Of a DNA stretch of 8,380 bases, positions 1 to 6,877 are shown piece by piece. The DNA comes from an uncultured Collinsella sp. (GTDB lineage: Bacteria > Actinomycetota > Coriobacteriia > Coriobacteriales > Coriobacteriaceae). The first letter of the stretch is position 1. Each line of letters begins with the position of its first letter. The notes beneath the pieces were generated by a model. The model ran no database searches. It was not told the origin of the DNA and worked only from the letters and a program-made list of their open reading frames with translations. Position numbers and translations under genes: made by a program. The DNA lies in assembly GCA_958421035.1 (NCBI GenBank), contig CATZKS010000090.1:1-8380 (forward strand). The letters run 5' to 3'.

Positions 1-1875
1 CGCGCCCCGGGCGCCGCACGCGAGCGCTGGGGCTTTGAGGGCTGGCAGCTGCACGACGCCGCTCTGTGGGAGCAGTTGCTTACCGAGGCACGCGAGCGCG
101 AGACGGCAGCACGCGAGCGCCAGGCACGCATCGTGGCCGCGGATGTTGACCCCGCCGCCCGCAAGACCGCCGAGCGCATGGTCAAGTGCGCCGGCTACAA
201 GCGCTTTGTCGATTTTTGCGCCGCCAAGTCCGCCGCCGTGCTGGACCATGCGGGCGCCGTCGCCGGCGCCGCCGTGGTCGCAGACACCACCGAGACCCCG
301 CTTTCGCTCATGCACGACGCCATGACGCTGGTCGGTGAGCTGCGCCGCGCGCCCGAGCTTGCCGCGGCGCAGCTCGCCGCGCTCACCCGCGACGGATTGC
401 TGGCCCGCGCGCTCCACGCCGAGCCCGAGTGCGCGATCGCCGTCATGCCCAACAACGAGGAGGCGACCGTCGAAGTCTGGCCCTCGCTCGACCACGCCGC
501 CGCGGCGTTTGAGGCTTCGACCAGTGCGGATGCCGAGGCCGAGGTTGCGGATGCCAACGAAGTCAACGACAACGCCGCCAACACCCCCATGCCCGAACCT
601 GCCGCCACGCTCGACCTGGGCGACGGCAAGCCGCTGCCCGTGCTCATCCCCGAGTCGGAGCAGTTCGCCAACCGTCTGCGCAAGAACGCCCGCCTGCGTC
701 GCAAGTGGGCCAAGCGCGAGGGCGTGAGCTGCTACCGCGTCTACGATGCCGACCTACCCGATTACTCCGCCGCCATCGACCTGTACGAGGGCTGTCCGCA
801 GACGCCGGGCCGCTGGCTCGTCATCGCCGAATACGCCGCGCCCAAGACCATCGACCCCGCACTGGCCCAGGCCCGCATGCTCGACATCTTGGCCATCGCA
901 CCGCGCATCCTGGATGTTCCGGCCGAGCACGTGCACGCCAAGGCCCGCATGCGCTCACGCGGCGGCTCGCAGTACGGCAAGCAGGGCGCCGGCAAGGGCG
1001 GCTCGAGCGAGCGCGCTAACATCGCACGTCGCCGTCTGCCGCTCATCGAAGAGGGCGGCCTTACCTTTGCCGTCAACTTTGACGACTATCTGGATGTGGG
1101 CATCTTCCTGGATCACCGCGTCACCCGCAACCTGGTGCGCGAACATGCCAAGCAGGCGCGCCGCTTCCTCAACCTGTTCGCCTACACCGGCACTGCCACC
1201 TGCTACGCAGCCGATGGCGGCGTCGAGGAGACCGTGACGGTCGATCTTTCCAACACCTACCTGGACTGGGCCGAGCGCAATATGCGTCAGAACGGCTTTG
1301 TGGGGCCGCAGCATCACTTTGTGCGCGACGACGTGCTCGCCTGGATTCGTGACCAGCGCCAGACGCGCAACCGCTGGGACCTGATCTTTGTCGACCCGCC
1401 CACGTTCTCGAACTCGTCCAAGATGGGCCGTCGCACCTGGGATGTCCAGCGCGACCATGTCGAGCTTTTGGCCGGCGTATCGCGCCTGCTCGCACAGGGT
1501 GGACATGCCATCTTTAGCTGCAACCTGCGTGGCTTCCGTCCCGAGACGCGCAAGCTCGCGCGCGCGGGCGTGGTGCTGGAGGACATTACGGCGCAGACCA
1601 TCCCCGAGGATTTCGCGCGCAACCAGAAGGTGCATCATTGCTATATCGTGCGCCGCCTGCCCATCGAGGACGCCATGGCCGAGGTCGGCTTTAGCGCCGA
1701 GGAAATTGCCGAGCGAACCGAGGAGCTGCGTAACCCCGAGGCCCGCAAGCCTCGTGCAACGGCGCCCGCGCACGCGCAGACCGGCAACGGCAAGCCCAAC
1801 TTTGTCGGCAAGCCCTCCCCCGCCGGCAAGCCCAAAAAGAAAAAATTTTACGCCAGCAAGCCCAAGGGCAAATAA
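1..1875 (+). CDS. rlmKL: Bifunctional 23S rRNA methyltransferase RlmKL, 5'-partial; RlmL half appears degenerate
   Basis: The frame is open from base 1, so the gene begins outside the window; 624 residues are visible. In Escherichia coli this cytoplasmic fusion makes m2G2445 (RlmL half) and m7G2069 (RlmK half) in 23S rRNA. The first residues (RAPG, then RWGFEGWQLHDAALW at about 10-24) match the stretch after the SAM loop of RlmL, so the THUMP domain and that loop lie upstream. IVAADVDP (about 45-52) is the acidic SAM-ribose motif. The RlmK half starts near 220 (QFANRLRKN) and is well preserved: CYRVYDADLP, EYAAPKTID, FLDHR, SAM loop FLNLFAYTGTAT (389-400), D415, and DPPTFSNS (465-472). Oddities are that NPPYGERL of RlmL is replaced by residues reading DTTETPL (95-101), that an acidic, Ala-rich linker (about 168-200) joins the halves, and that there is a Lys/Pro/Gly-rich tail (about 580-624). 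RlmK identity is secure; RlmL activity is doubtful. Confidence 0.93.
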   Translation, partial: RAPGAARERWGFEGWQLHDAALWEQLLTEARERETAARERQARIVAADVDPAARKTAERMVKCAGYKRFVDFCAAKSAAVLDHAGAVAGAAVVADTTETPLSLMHDAMTLVGELRRAPELAAAQLAALTRDGLLARALHAEPECAIAVMPNNEEATVEVWPSLDHAAAAFEASTSADAEAEVADANEVNDNAANTPMPEPAATLDLGDGKPLPVLIPESEQFANRLRKNARLRRKWAKREGVSCYRVYDADLPDYSAAIDLYEGCPQTPGRWLVIAEYAAPKTIDPALAQARMLDILAIAPRILDVPAEHVHAKARMRSRGGSQYGKQGAGKGGSSERANIARRRLPLIEEGGLTFAVNFDDYLDVGIFLDHRVTRNLVREHAKQARRFLNLFAYTGTATCYAADGGVEETVTVDLSNTYLDWAERNMRQNGFVGPQHHFVRDDVLAWIRDQRQTRNRWDLIFVDPPTFSNSSKMGRRTWDVQRDHVELLAGVSRLLAQGGHAIFSCNLRGFRPETRKLARAGVVLEDITAQTIPEDFARNQKVHHCYIVRRLPIEDAMAEVGFSAEEIAERTEELRNPEARKPRATAPAHAQTGNGKPNFVGKPSPAGKPKKKKFYASKPKGK

Positions 1876-1879
1876 ACAA

Positions 1880-1945
1880 AGTTGCGGTGGAATACGGACT
1901 GTTTGCCTGGAATTAGGCAAATTTAGACCGTATTTCACCGCAACT
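1880..1945 (-). terminator. Long hairpin between convergent genes, likely terminator of the kinase/regulator genes
   Basis: An outer stem of 18 pairs joins 1880-1897 with 1928-1945; one position is G against T, so it pairs in one RNA orientation. An inner stem of 7 pairs joins 1902-1908 with 1915-1921 around a 6-base loop (1909-1914), with a small internal loop between the stems. Read on the minus strand the structure is followed by a T-rich run (complement of 1871-1879), which fits an intrinsic terminator after the response regulator. Read on the plus strand no T-run follows, so termination of rlmKL there is less certain. The stem is longer than a typical terminator. Confidence 0.7.
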
Positions 1946-1969
1946 CATATTGGGATGGCGGATGCCGAC

Positions 1970-2683
1970 CTATCCCTGGATGACCAATCGGTAACCAATA
2001 CCCACGTGCGTTTGGATATAGCGCGGATGCGCGGGGTCGGACTCAATCTTCTTGCGCAGCGTGCCCATAAAGACACGCAGGCTCGCCAGGTCGCTCTTGG
2101 TCGCCGTGCCCCAAATCTCGTGCAGGATAAACTGGTGCGTCAGCACCTTGTCGGCGTTATGCGCCAGCAGGCATAGCAGTTTGTACTCGATCGGCGTCAG
2201 ATGCAGCTCCTCGCCATCCATCGTGGCGATGCCGGCATCAAAATCGATATGCAGCTCACCGGTATCGAACGAGCCCTCGGAAGCAACGCCGCCCGTTTGC
2301 GCATACGAAAGACGCCTGAGCGTCGTGCGAATGCGCGCGAGCAGCTCCTCGACCGAAAACGGCTTGGTCAGGTAGTCGTCGGCGCCGGCATCGAGTGCAC
2401 GAATCTTGTCCGCATCCTCGCTGCGCGCCGAGACCACAATGATCGGCATGCCCGACCATGCGCGCACCGACTCCACCACCTTGACGCCGTCCATATCGGG
2501 CAGGCCCAGATCGAGCAGCACGATGCTCGGTGCCTGCGACGAGGCGGCGGCGATGGCGGCATGGGCGGTCTCCACGGCCATATGGCGCAAGCCGTGCGCC
2601 TCGAGCGCAGCAACGATAAGGTTGCGGACGGCGGGATCGTCCTCAACGACCAAGATGAGCGGTTTTACGGCAGAGTTCGACAC
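1970..2683 (-). CDS. kdpE: KdpE-like OmpR-family response regulator
   Basis: A 237-residue DNA-binding response regulator, the usual length for KdpE. The receiver domain (about 8-122) has the acidic pair D15/D16, the phospho-acceptor D58 in LLDLGLPDMDG, S85 and K107 in the TKPF motif. The winged-helix OmpR-type output domain spans about 145-237 and ends GIGYRLV, typical of KdpE. I chose a GTG start at 2683 because AAGGAG lies 7 bases upstream and overlaps the end of the kinase gene, and because the protein then begins just before the first receiver strand; a longer frame upstream would only add kinase-overlapping sequence. The gap to the kinase stop is 4 bases, so the two are probably translationally coupled. 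The presumed partner is the kinase just upstream and the presumed target is potassium uptake, possibly the nearby kup. Family is certain; the kdpE name rests on similarity and context, since no kdpFABC is in the window. Confidence 0.9.
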   Translation of the reverse strand: MSNSAVKPLILVVEDDPAVRNLIVAALEAHGLRHMAVETAHAAIAAASSQAPSIVLLDLGLPDMDGVKVVESVRAWSGMPIIVVSARSEDADKIRALDAGADDYLTKPFSVEELLARIRTTLRRLSYAQTGGVASEGSFDTGELHIDFDAGIATMDGEELHLTPIEYKLLCLLAHNADKVLTHQFILHEIWGTATKSDLASLRVFMGTLRKKIESDPAHPRYIQTHVGIGYRLVIQG

Positions 2684-2687
2684 AGCG

Positions 2688-4313
2688 CTACTCCTTATCA
2701 AACGAAACCTCGGCGGCGGGAAGCTCGATCGTAAAGACCGAGCCGTGCGGTTCCGCCGCGGCAACCTCTATGCTACCGCCATGCGCCAACGCAATGGAAC
2801 GGCAGAGCGAAAGACCCAGGCCCACGCTGCGGTGGCTGTCGGCCAGACCATGGTTGGCGGTATAGAACGACTCAAAGATCCGCTCGCGGTCCTCGGGTGC
2901 GATGCCCGGACCATCATCGGCCACCGAGCACGCCACGCGTCCATCGTCGACGCTAATCGAAATCATGATATGCGAGCCTGCGGGCGTATAGGTGATGGCG
3001 TTGTTCACCAGATTGACCACCAGCTGCACCATCAGGCGCGCATCGACGTTGACGAGCGCCGGCTCATCGCACGCCACCACCTTAAGGTCGTGCTCGCGCA
3101 CGGCAGGGTTCACGTGGCGCAGCGCCTCCTCGACGATATCGTCCATGAGCTCGAGCGTGGTCGACAGGCGCATACCGCCACCCTCGAGTTTGGTGATGGC
3201 GAGCAGATTCTCGACGGTGGCGTTGAGCCACAGCGCATCCGAGCGAATGGACAGGAGCATGCCGCGGCGCGTCTGGCTATCGAGCACGGCCGTGCCGGTC
3301 GAGCCCTGGTCGAGCAGCACGTCGGCATTGCCCGAAATACTGGTGAGCGGCGTGCGCAGGTCGTGCGAGATGGAGCGCAGCAGGTTGGCGCGCAGCTGCT
3401 CGTTTTTGGCGAGCACCGCCGCCTCCTCGCGGGCCTCCATGGCGCGGGCGCGATCGAGCGCCAGCTCGCCTTCGCTCACGATGGCATCGGCAAGTGTGCG
3501 CTCCTCGTGCGTCAGCACGTCGGGCTCGGCAACGATAGCCAGCACCCCCACCACCGAGGCGGGATCGCCCGTGCGCACCATAGTGTCGCCCGAACGCACA
3601 GTCAGGTATATGCCGTAGAACGCCGAGCCGCCATAGGTGGCATCGAGCGGCGTTCCCACATAGGCGGACGCCGAGAGCCGCGGCGGCATCTGCGGCGCCA
3701 GTTCGTGCACCGGTGCCGCATCGCCCACAGCTGTGTACGTCGCACGCGGCAGCAGGTCATCATCGTCGGCGTCGGCGCTGTACCACACGACCGGACAGCC
3801 CGAAAGACGCGCCAGCTGCGTTGCCATGGCATGGATAATTTGCTGCTGGTCGGCACACCGCTGCAGCATGCGGTTGGTCTCGAGCACCATATGCGTGCGG
3901 CGGTCGCTGGCGGCAGCCTGTGCCAAGGCGCGGCGCAGGGCCAACGCAATCGAGCTCGACACGAGCGAGACCACGAACATGATGAAGAACATGCCGGGAT
4001 AGCCGCGGTCGATAAGCGACAGCGAGTAGCGCGGGTCGACAAACAAGAAGTTGTAGAGCGCCACGGCGGCAGCCGAGCTCAGCAAGCAATACAGGCGACT
4101 CCAGGTAAAGAATGCGCACAGCTGAACGGCGAACACATAGACGATCATGATGCTCGGCGCGAGACCCGGATGGTCGAGCAGCGCGCCCACAATCGTCGCC
4201 GCGACCAGCAGCCCCACCGATACGCAGGCGTCATACAGAGGAGTGCGGCGCGTCAGCGTTGTGCGCCGCCACCAAAAGTTATCGGCGATATCGCCGTCCG
4301 CACGGACGTCCAT
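2688..4313 (-). CDS. KdpD-like sensor histidine kinase with DUF4118 membrane region, lacking the N-terminal KdpD/Usp domains
   Basis: A 541-residue inner-membrane sensor kinase. Four membrane segments (about 27-46, 52-70, 75-92, 105-126) contain the DUF4118 hallmark FLFVDPRYSLS (89-99). A weak GAF-like region follows (about 150-285), then a helical linker. The HisKA H-box is SISHDLRTPLTS with phospho-acceptor H317. The ATPase domain shows an N-box at 434-438 (NLVNN), G1 at 466-470 (DDGPG), an F-box near 480 (FESFY) and G2 at 498-501 (GLGL). Classical KdpD is about 900 residues, with N-terminal KdpD and universal-stress-type domains before DUF4118; these are absent here. I chose ATG 4313 because it precedes the first membrane helix closely and the frame further upstream runs through the hairpin at 4342-4380. 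Its ribosome site is weak (a GAGAGAGGGG run about 10-19 bases upstream). The response regulator follows after 4 bases. Kinase function is certain; potassium or turgor sensing is inferred from DUF4118 and from Kup nearby. Confidence 0.9.
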   Translation of the reverse strand: MDVRADGDIADNFWWRRTTLTRRTPLYDACVSVGLLVAATIVGALLDHPGLAPSIMIVYVFAVQLCAFFTWSRLYCLLSSAAAVALYNFLFVDPRYSLSLIDRGYPGMFFIMFVVSLVSSSIALALRRALAQAAASDRRTHMVLETNRMLQRCADQQQIIHAMATQLARLSGCPVVWYSADADDDDLLPRATYTAVGDAAPVHELAPQMPPRLSASAYVGTPLDATYGGSAFYGIYLTVRSGDTMVRTGDPASVVGVLAIVAEPDVLTHEERTLADAIVSEGELALDRARAMEAREEAAVLAKNEQLRANLLRSISHDLRTPLTSISGNADVLLDQGSTGTAVLDSQTRRGMLLSIRSDALWLNATVENLLAITKLEGGGMRLSTTLELMDDIVEEALRHVNPAVREHDLKVVACDEPALVNVDARLMVQLVVNLVNNAITYTPAGSHIMISISVDDGRVACSVADDGPGIAPEDRERIFESFYTANHGLADSHRSVGLGLSLCRSIALAHGGSIEVAAAEPHGSVFTIELPAAEVSFDKE

Positions 4314-4334
4314 CAGCGTCCCGCCCCTCTCTCG

Positions 4335-4380
4335 AAAATAAAAACCACCACAAAGGGGACAGGCACCTTTGTGGTGGTTT
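4335..4380 (-). terminator. Strong intrinsic terminator or attenuator between the small membrane protein gene and the kinase gene
   Basis: Perfect 15-base arms at 4342-4356 and 4366-4380 surround a 9-base loop. In the minus direction the stem runs directly into TTTTTATTTT (complement of 4335-4344, sharing the end of the arm), a textbook intrinsic terminator. It lies about 46 bases after the stop of the small gene and about 22 bases before the kinase start. It would cut most transcripts coming from kup and so separate the transporter genes from the two-component genes, unless readthrough is regulated. The loop on the minus strand reads GGTGCCTGTCCCC with its flanks, a motif I associate with dispersed REP-type palindromes. 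Confidence 0.75.
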
Positions 4381-4395
4381 CCCCTTGTGGTGGTT
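4342..4395. repeat. REP-like palindrome with one arm duplicated in tandem
   Basis: On the plus strand the arm CCTTTGTGGTGGTTT (4366-4380) is followed at once by a near copy, CCCCTTGTGGTGGTT (4381-4395). Both can pair with the single arm at 4342-4356 plus adjoining bases, the second with one bulge. The core ACAAAGGG...CCTTTGT is shared with the palindrome at 6844-6874, which suggests members of one dispersed repeat family. Confidence 0.6.
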
Positions 4396-4426
4396 CCAAG
4401 TGTAAAGCCTTTGCAACCTGCGGTCG

Positions 4427-4621
4427 TTAGACAAACAGCACGTGCGCGAGCAGTGCGCACACGCACGCCGCGACAAGCACCGTCACCACGATCGAAATCA
4501 CGCGGTCGGCCATGTCCATGTTGGCACGATTCGTAAAGAACCGATCTTCGGCAGCATCGGCGCGCACCTCACGCACCAGCTCGGTCGCAAGATCGCAACC
4601 GTCAAGCACCTTTGCATCCAT
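4427..4621 (-). CDS. Small single-span membrane protein between kup and the kinase
   Basis: I do not recognise this 64-residue protein. Residues 1-40 are charged and probably helical (about 10-27, rich in Glu, Asp and Arg). Residues 41-64 form one hydrophobic span (VISIVVTVLVAACVCALLAH) that runs almost to the C-terminus, so it is a tail-anchored or N-in single-pass protein without a signal peptide. I chose ATG 4621 because GGGAGG lies 6 bases upstream; a longer frame exists but would overlap that site. The sequence GGGAGGAAACC before its start is the same as that before kup. It lies 69 bases after kup in the same direction and is probably co-transcribed with it. The context suggests a partner or modulator of Kup or of the kinase, in the way tiny subunits such as KdpF attach to other transporters; this is inference only. 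Good ribosome site, a clear membrane span and tight placement support a real gene. Confidence 0.75.
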   Translation of the reverse strand: MDAKVLDGCDLATELVREVRADAAEDRFFTNRANMDMADRVISIVVTVLVAACVCALLAHVLFV

Positions 4622-4690
4622 GGTTTCCTCCCAGGACTCAATCCCCGTCAATACAAGCCCGCCCGTTCGCAGACAAACCTCGAGCGTCGA

Positions 4691-6718
4691 CTATGGCCGC
4701 TCGTTGGGAGCCAGGCGCTGCATCTTGTTCACGGCCTTGAACTTGGTGAACAGCGGCACGTACTCAAAGCTCACGTTGGAGTTCTCCAGGCCGTACCAAC
4801 GCGCGGGCGTGCCGGCGGCGCGGCGAATGATGTACTTGAGCGTGATGGCCGTACGCTCGCTGGGCTCCACATCGCTTTCGGGCGCCAGAAGCTTACGGAT
4901 CAGGACGAACTTGAACGTACCGATGTTACCCGGATCCTTGTAGACCGAGTAGTCGTGCGTCTGCGGCGGCAGCTCGCCGGTGGCAGCCAGGTCCTGAACA
5001 ACCTGACGCAGGTAGGCATTGACGCGCTGGTTGATCTTGTAGCCCAGGTACAGATGCACGCGGAACACGTAGTCGGTGCCGAACGTCTCGACCGAATAGG
5101 CAAAGGTGTGCGGTTCGTCCATAGTCTCGACATTCACAAACCACCAGGCGCGGGCGCGCTTGGGATGCTTGTCCAAGATCGAATAGACGATATCGCGGTC
5201 GATGTAGTCGGTATGGGTGTCCTTGGTCAGGTACACGACGTTGTCGCTCATGCGCTCGTAACGGTCGTCGTCACGCAGGCGCTTGAGCTGCGGCAGGTAG
5301 CTGCGCAGCGGCAGCAGCGTAAACTGGCGCTGCTCGACCGCCGTGCCGTTGTACCAGCACACCATAATGCCCATGATGAGTGCAGCCATAAGGATGGTGA
5401 AGTAGCCGCCGTGGAAGAACTTGGTGAGCGAACTCACAAAGAAGAAGCCCTCGAGCATAAGGAAGAACGCAACGAAGATATACGGGGCGACCTTAAGGCC
5501 GCGATCGACATGCAGGTAGAAGAAGAGCAGCAGCGTCGTGCACATCATAGTCAGCGTAATGGCAAGGCCGTAGGCGGCTTCCATATGCGCCGAGCTCTGG
5601 AACAGCAGCACCACGATGACGCAGCCCACAAGCATGACGTTGTTGACCATGGGAATATAGAGCTGGCCCTTGGTCTCGGCAGGGTAGAAGACCTGCATGT
5701 GCGGCATGAGGTCCAGGCGGCTGGCCTCGGACACCAGCGAGAATGCGCCGGTGATGAGCGCCTGCGAGGCAATGATGGCCGCGACGGTGGAAAGGCCGAC
5801 GGCAAAGGGACGCAGGCCCGGGGTGAGCATCTGGTAGAAGGGGTTGAGGTCGGCAATGCCCATGAGCTCGGGGTTGGCAGCGTTGTTCATAAGCCAAGCG
5901 CCCTGGCCCATATAGGAAAGCAGCAGGCAGCACTTAACGAACGGCCAGGTGGCATAAATGTTGCCGCGGCCAACGTGGCCCATGTCGGAGTAGAGCGCCT
6001 CGGCACCGGTGGTGGCGAGGAAGCAGCTGCCCAGAATCATGATGCCCGCGTGGTTGTTGGGGCTCAGCAAAAAGGCGATGCCGCGCACCGGGTTGAGGCA
6101 CAGCAGCACGGCGGGGTGCTGGAAGACAAAGAACAGACCCGTGCCGCCCAGGAACAGGAACCACAGCGTCATGATGGGGCCAAAGGCGTGACCGATCTTG
6201 GCCGTACCGATGCGCTGCACCAAGAAGAGCACGATGATGATGGCGAGCGTAATGGCGACGACGCGGCCCTGGTCATCGCCCAGCACGGCATGGACCGCCG
6301 GGATGGTGCGCAGGCCCTCGATGGCCGTGGTAACGGTAACGGCCGGCGTCAGGATGCCGTCGGCGAGCAGCGCGGCGCCACCCAGCATGGCGGGGATGAT
6401 AAGCCACTTGCCACAGCGCTTGACCAGGCTGTACAGGGCAAAGATGCCGCCCTCACCATGGTTATCGGCGCGCAGCGAGATGAGCACATACTTGATGGTG
6501 GTCAGCAGCGTGACCGTCCACACGACAAGGGAGAGCGCGCCAAGCACGAACTCCTCCGTCACGCTTCCGATGCCGCCGTTGCCGGCAACGAGCGCCTTGG
6601 TTACATACATAGGGCTGGTGCCGATATCGCCGTACACCACGCCCAGCGTGACGAGCATCGCCGAGATGCTCACAGGAATCGCAGCGTGCGAGGCTGCCTC
6701 CTTGGCCTTCTGTTCCAT
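4691..6718 (-). CDS. kup: Kup-family potassium uptake transporter
   Basis: A 675-residue inner-membrane KUP/HAK/KT-family carrier that imports potassium, probably with protons. The signature GDIGTSPMY (30-38) is in the first helix. RADNHGEGGIFALYSL (83-98), LADGILTPAVTV (118-129), a TTGAEALYSDMGH block (236-248) and YMGQGAWLMNN (269-279) are all family blocks. Acidic residues D31, D120 and E240 sit where transport-critical acidic residues are reported in E. coli Kup. About twelve membrane segments fill residues 15-460; the remaining 200 or so form the cytoplasmic domain seen in Kup proteins. E. coli Kup is 622 residues, so this one is slightly longer. I chose ATG 6718 because GGGAGG lies 10 bases upstream; a TTG at 6736 overlaps that site and is unlikely. 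A good -10 box lies 36 bases upstream of the start codon. The small membrane protein and the Kdp-like kinase and regulator follow in the same direction. Confidence 0.96.
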   Translation of the reverse strand: MEQKAKEAASHAAIPVSISAMLVTLGVVYGDIGTSPMYVTKALVAGNGGIGSVTEEFVLGALSLVVWTVTLLTTIKYVLISLRADNHGEGGIFALYSLVKRCGKWLIIPAMLGGAALLADGILTPAVTVTTAIEGLRTIPAVHAVLGDDQGRVVAITLAIIIVLFLVQRIGTAKIGHAFGPIMTLWFLFLGGTGLFFVFQHPAVLLCLNPVRGIAFLLSPNNHAGIMILGSCFLATTGAEALYSDMGHVGRGNIYATWPFVKCCLLLSYMGQGAWLMNNAANPELMGIADLNPFYQMLTPGLRPFAVGLSTVAAIIASQALITGAFSLVSEASRLDLMPHMQVFYPAETKGQLYIPMVNNVMLVGCVIVVLLFQSSAHMEAAYGLAITLTMMCTTLLLFFYLHVDRGLKVAPYIFVAFFLMLEGFFFVSSLTKFFHGGYFTILMAALIMGIMVCWYNGTAVEQRQFTLLPLRSYLPQLKRLRDDDRYERMSDNVVYLTKDTHTDYIDRDIVYSILDKHPKRARAWWFVNVETMDEPHTFAYSVETFGTDYVFRVHLYLGYKINQRVNAYLRQVVQDLAATGELPPQTHDYSVYKDPGNIGTFKFVLIRKLLAPESDVEPSERTAITLKYIIRRAAGTPARWYGLENSNVSFEYVPLFTKFKAVNKMQRLAPNERP

Positions 6719-6753
6719 AAGCCGGTTTCCTCCCAACTTTAATGTTCGAAGGA

Positions 6754-6780
6754 ATTATAGGTAATCGGCCCATGTTTGAA
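6754..6780 (-). promoter_or_regulatory. Likely sigma-70-type promoter of kup
   Basis: On the minus strand a perfect TATAAT lies at 6754-6759. A partial -35 (TTCAAA, 4 of 6 matches) lies at 6775-6780 with a short 15-base spacer. Transcription would start near 6747 and give a leader of about 29 bases carrying the GGGAGG site, too short for a c-di-AMP or other riboswitch. The weak -35 and short spacing suggest help from an activator. Imperfect dyad ATAAA-CA-TTTAT at 6802-6813 is placed roughly 55-66 bases upstream of the start and could be such a site. Confidence 0.5.
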
Positions 6781-6843
6781 TGGCGCTGTTTTCCCAGCTA
6801 GATAAACATTTATACGGCCTTTAGGCCACCGCGGCGATATGGA

Positions 6844-6874
6844 ATGTGACAAAGGGACCGTCCCTTTGTCACAT
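6844..6874. repeat. Near-perfect palindrome directly after the nitroreductase gene
   Basis: Arms 6844-6858 and 6860-6874 are exact complements (15 bases) around a single centre base. The left arm reads ATGTGACAAAGGGAC. It begins 3 bases after the nitroreductase stop codon in the minus direction, so it may protect the 3' end or end transcription, but no T-run follows on either strand. Its core resembles the hairpin at 4342-4380, so I read it as a REP-type dispersed palindrome rather than a simple terminator. Confidence 0.65.
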
Positions 6875-6877
6875 CCG

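Noticed and set aside
955..1938. A 327-codon open frame on the minus strand inside rlmKL
   Set aside because: It covers the conserved RlmK domain on the other strand and starts inside the hairpin at 1880-1945; no recognisable domain.
2406..4430. A 674-codon open frame on the plus strand opposite the kinase and regulator
   Set aside because: Its composition is low-complexity Arg/His/Ala-rich and it overlaps two genes with complete family motifs; it is an antisense shadow.
4314..4466. An upstream extension of the kinase reading frame by 51 codons
   Set aside because: The extra residues are translated from the hairpin and its duplicate arm and overlap the end of the small membrane protein gene, and they have no domain character.
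4442..6742. A 766-codon open frame on the plus strand opposite kup
   Set aside because: It is rich in His, Gln, Arg and Asp with no membrane or domain pattern, as expected for the antisense of a GC-rich gene; the minus strand encodes an unmistakable Kup.
6816..6827. Short inverted repeat GGCCT-TT-AGGCC as a terminator
   Set aside because: Only five pairs with a two-base loop and no T-run on either side; too weak to support.
6719..6840. A c-di-AMP (ydaO-type) riboswitch ahead of kup
   Set aside because: Such elements often precede kup, but the predicted leader is only about 29 bases and I see no matching conserved structure.
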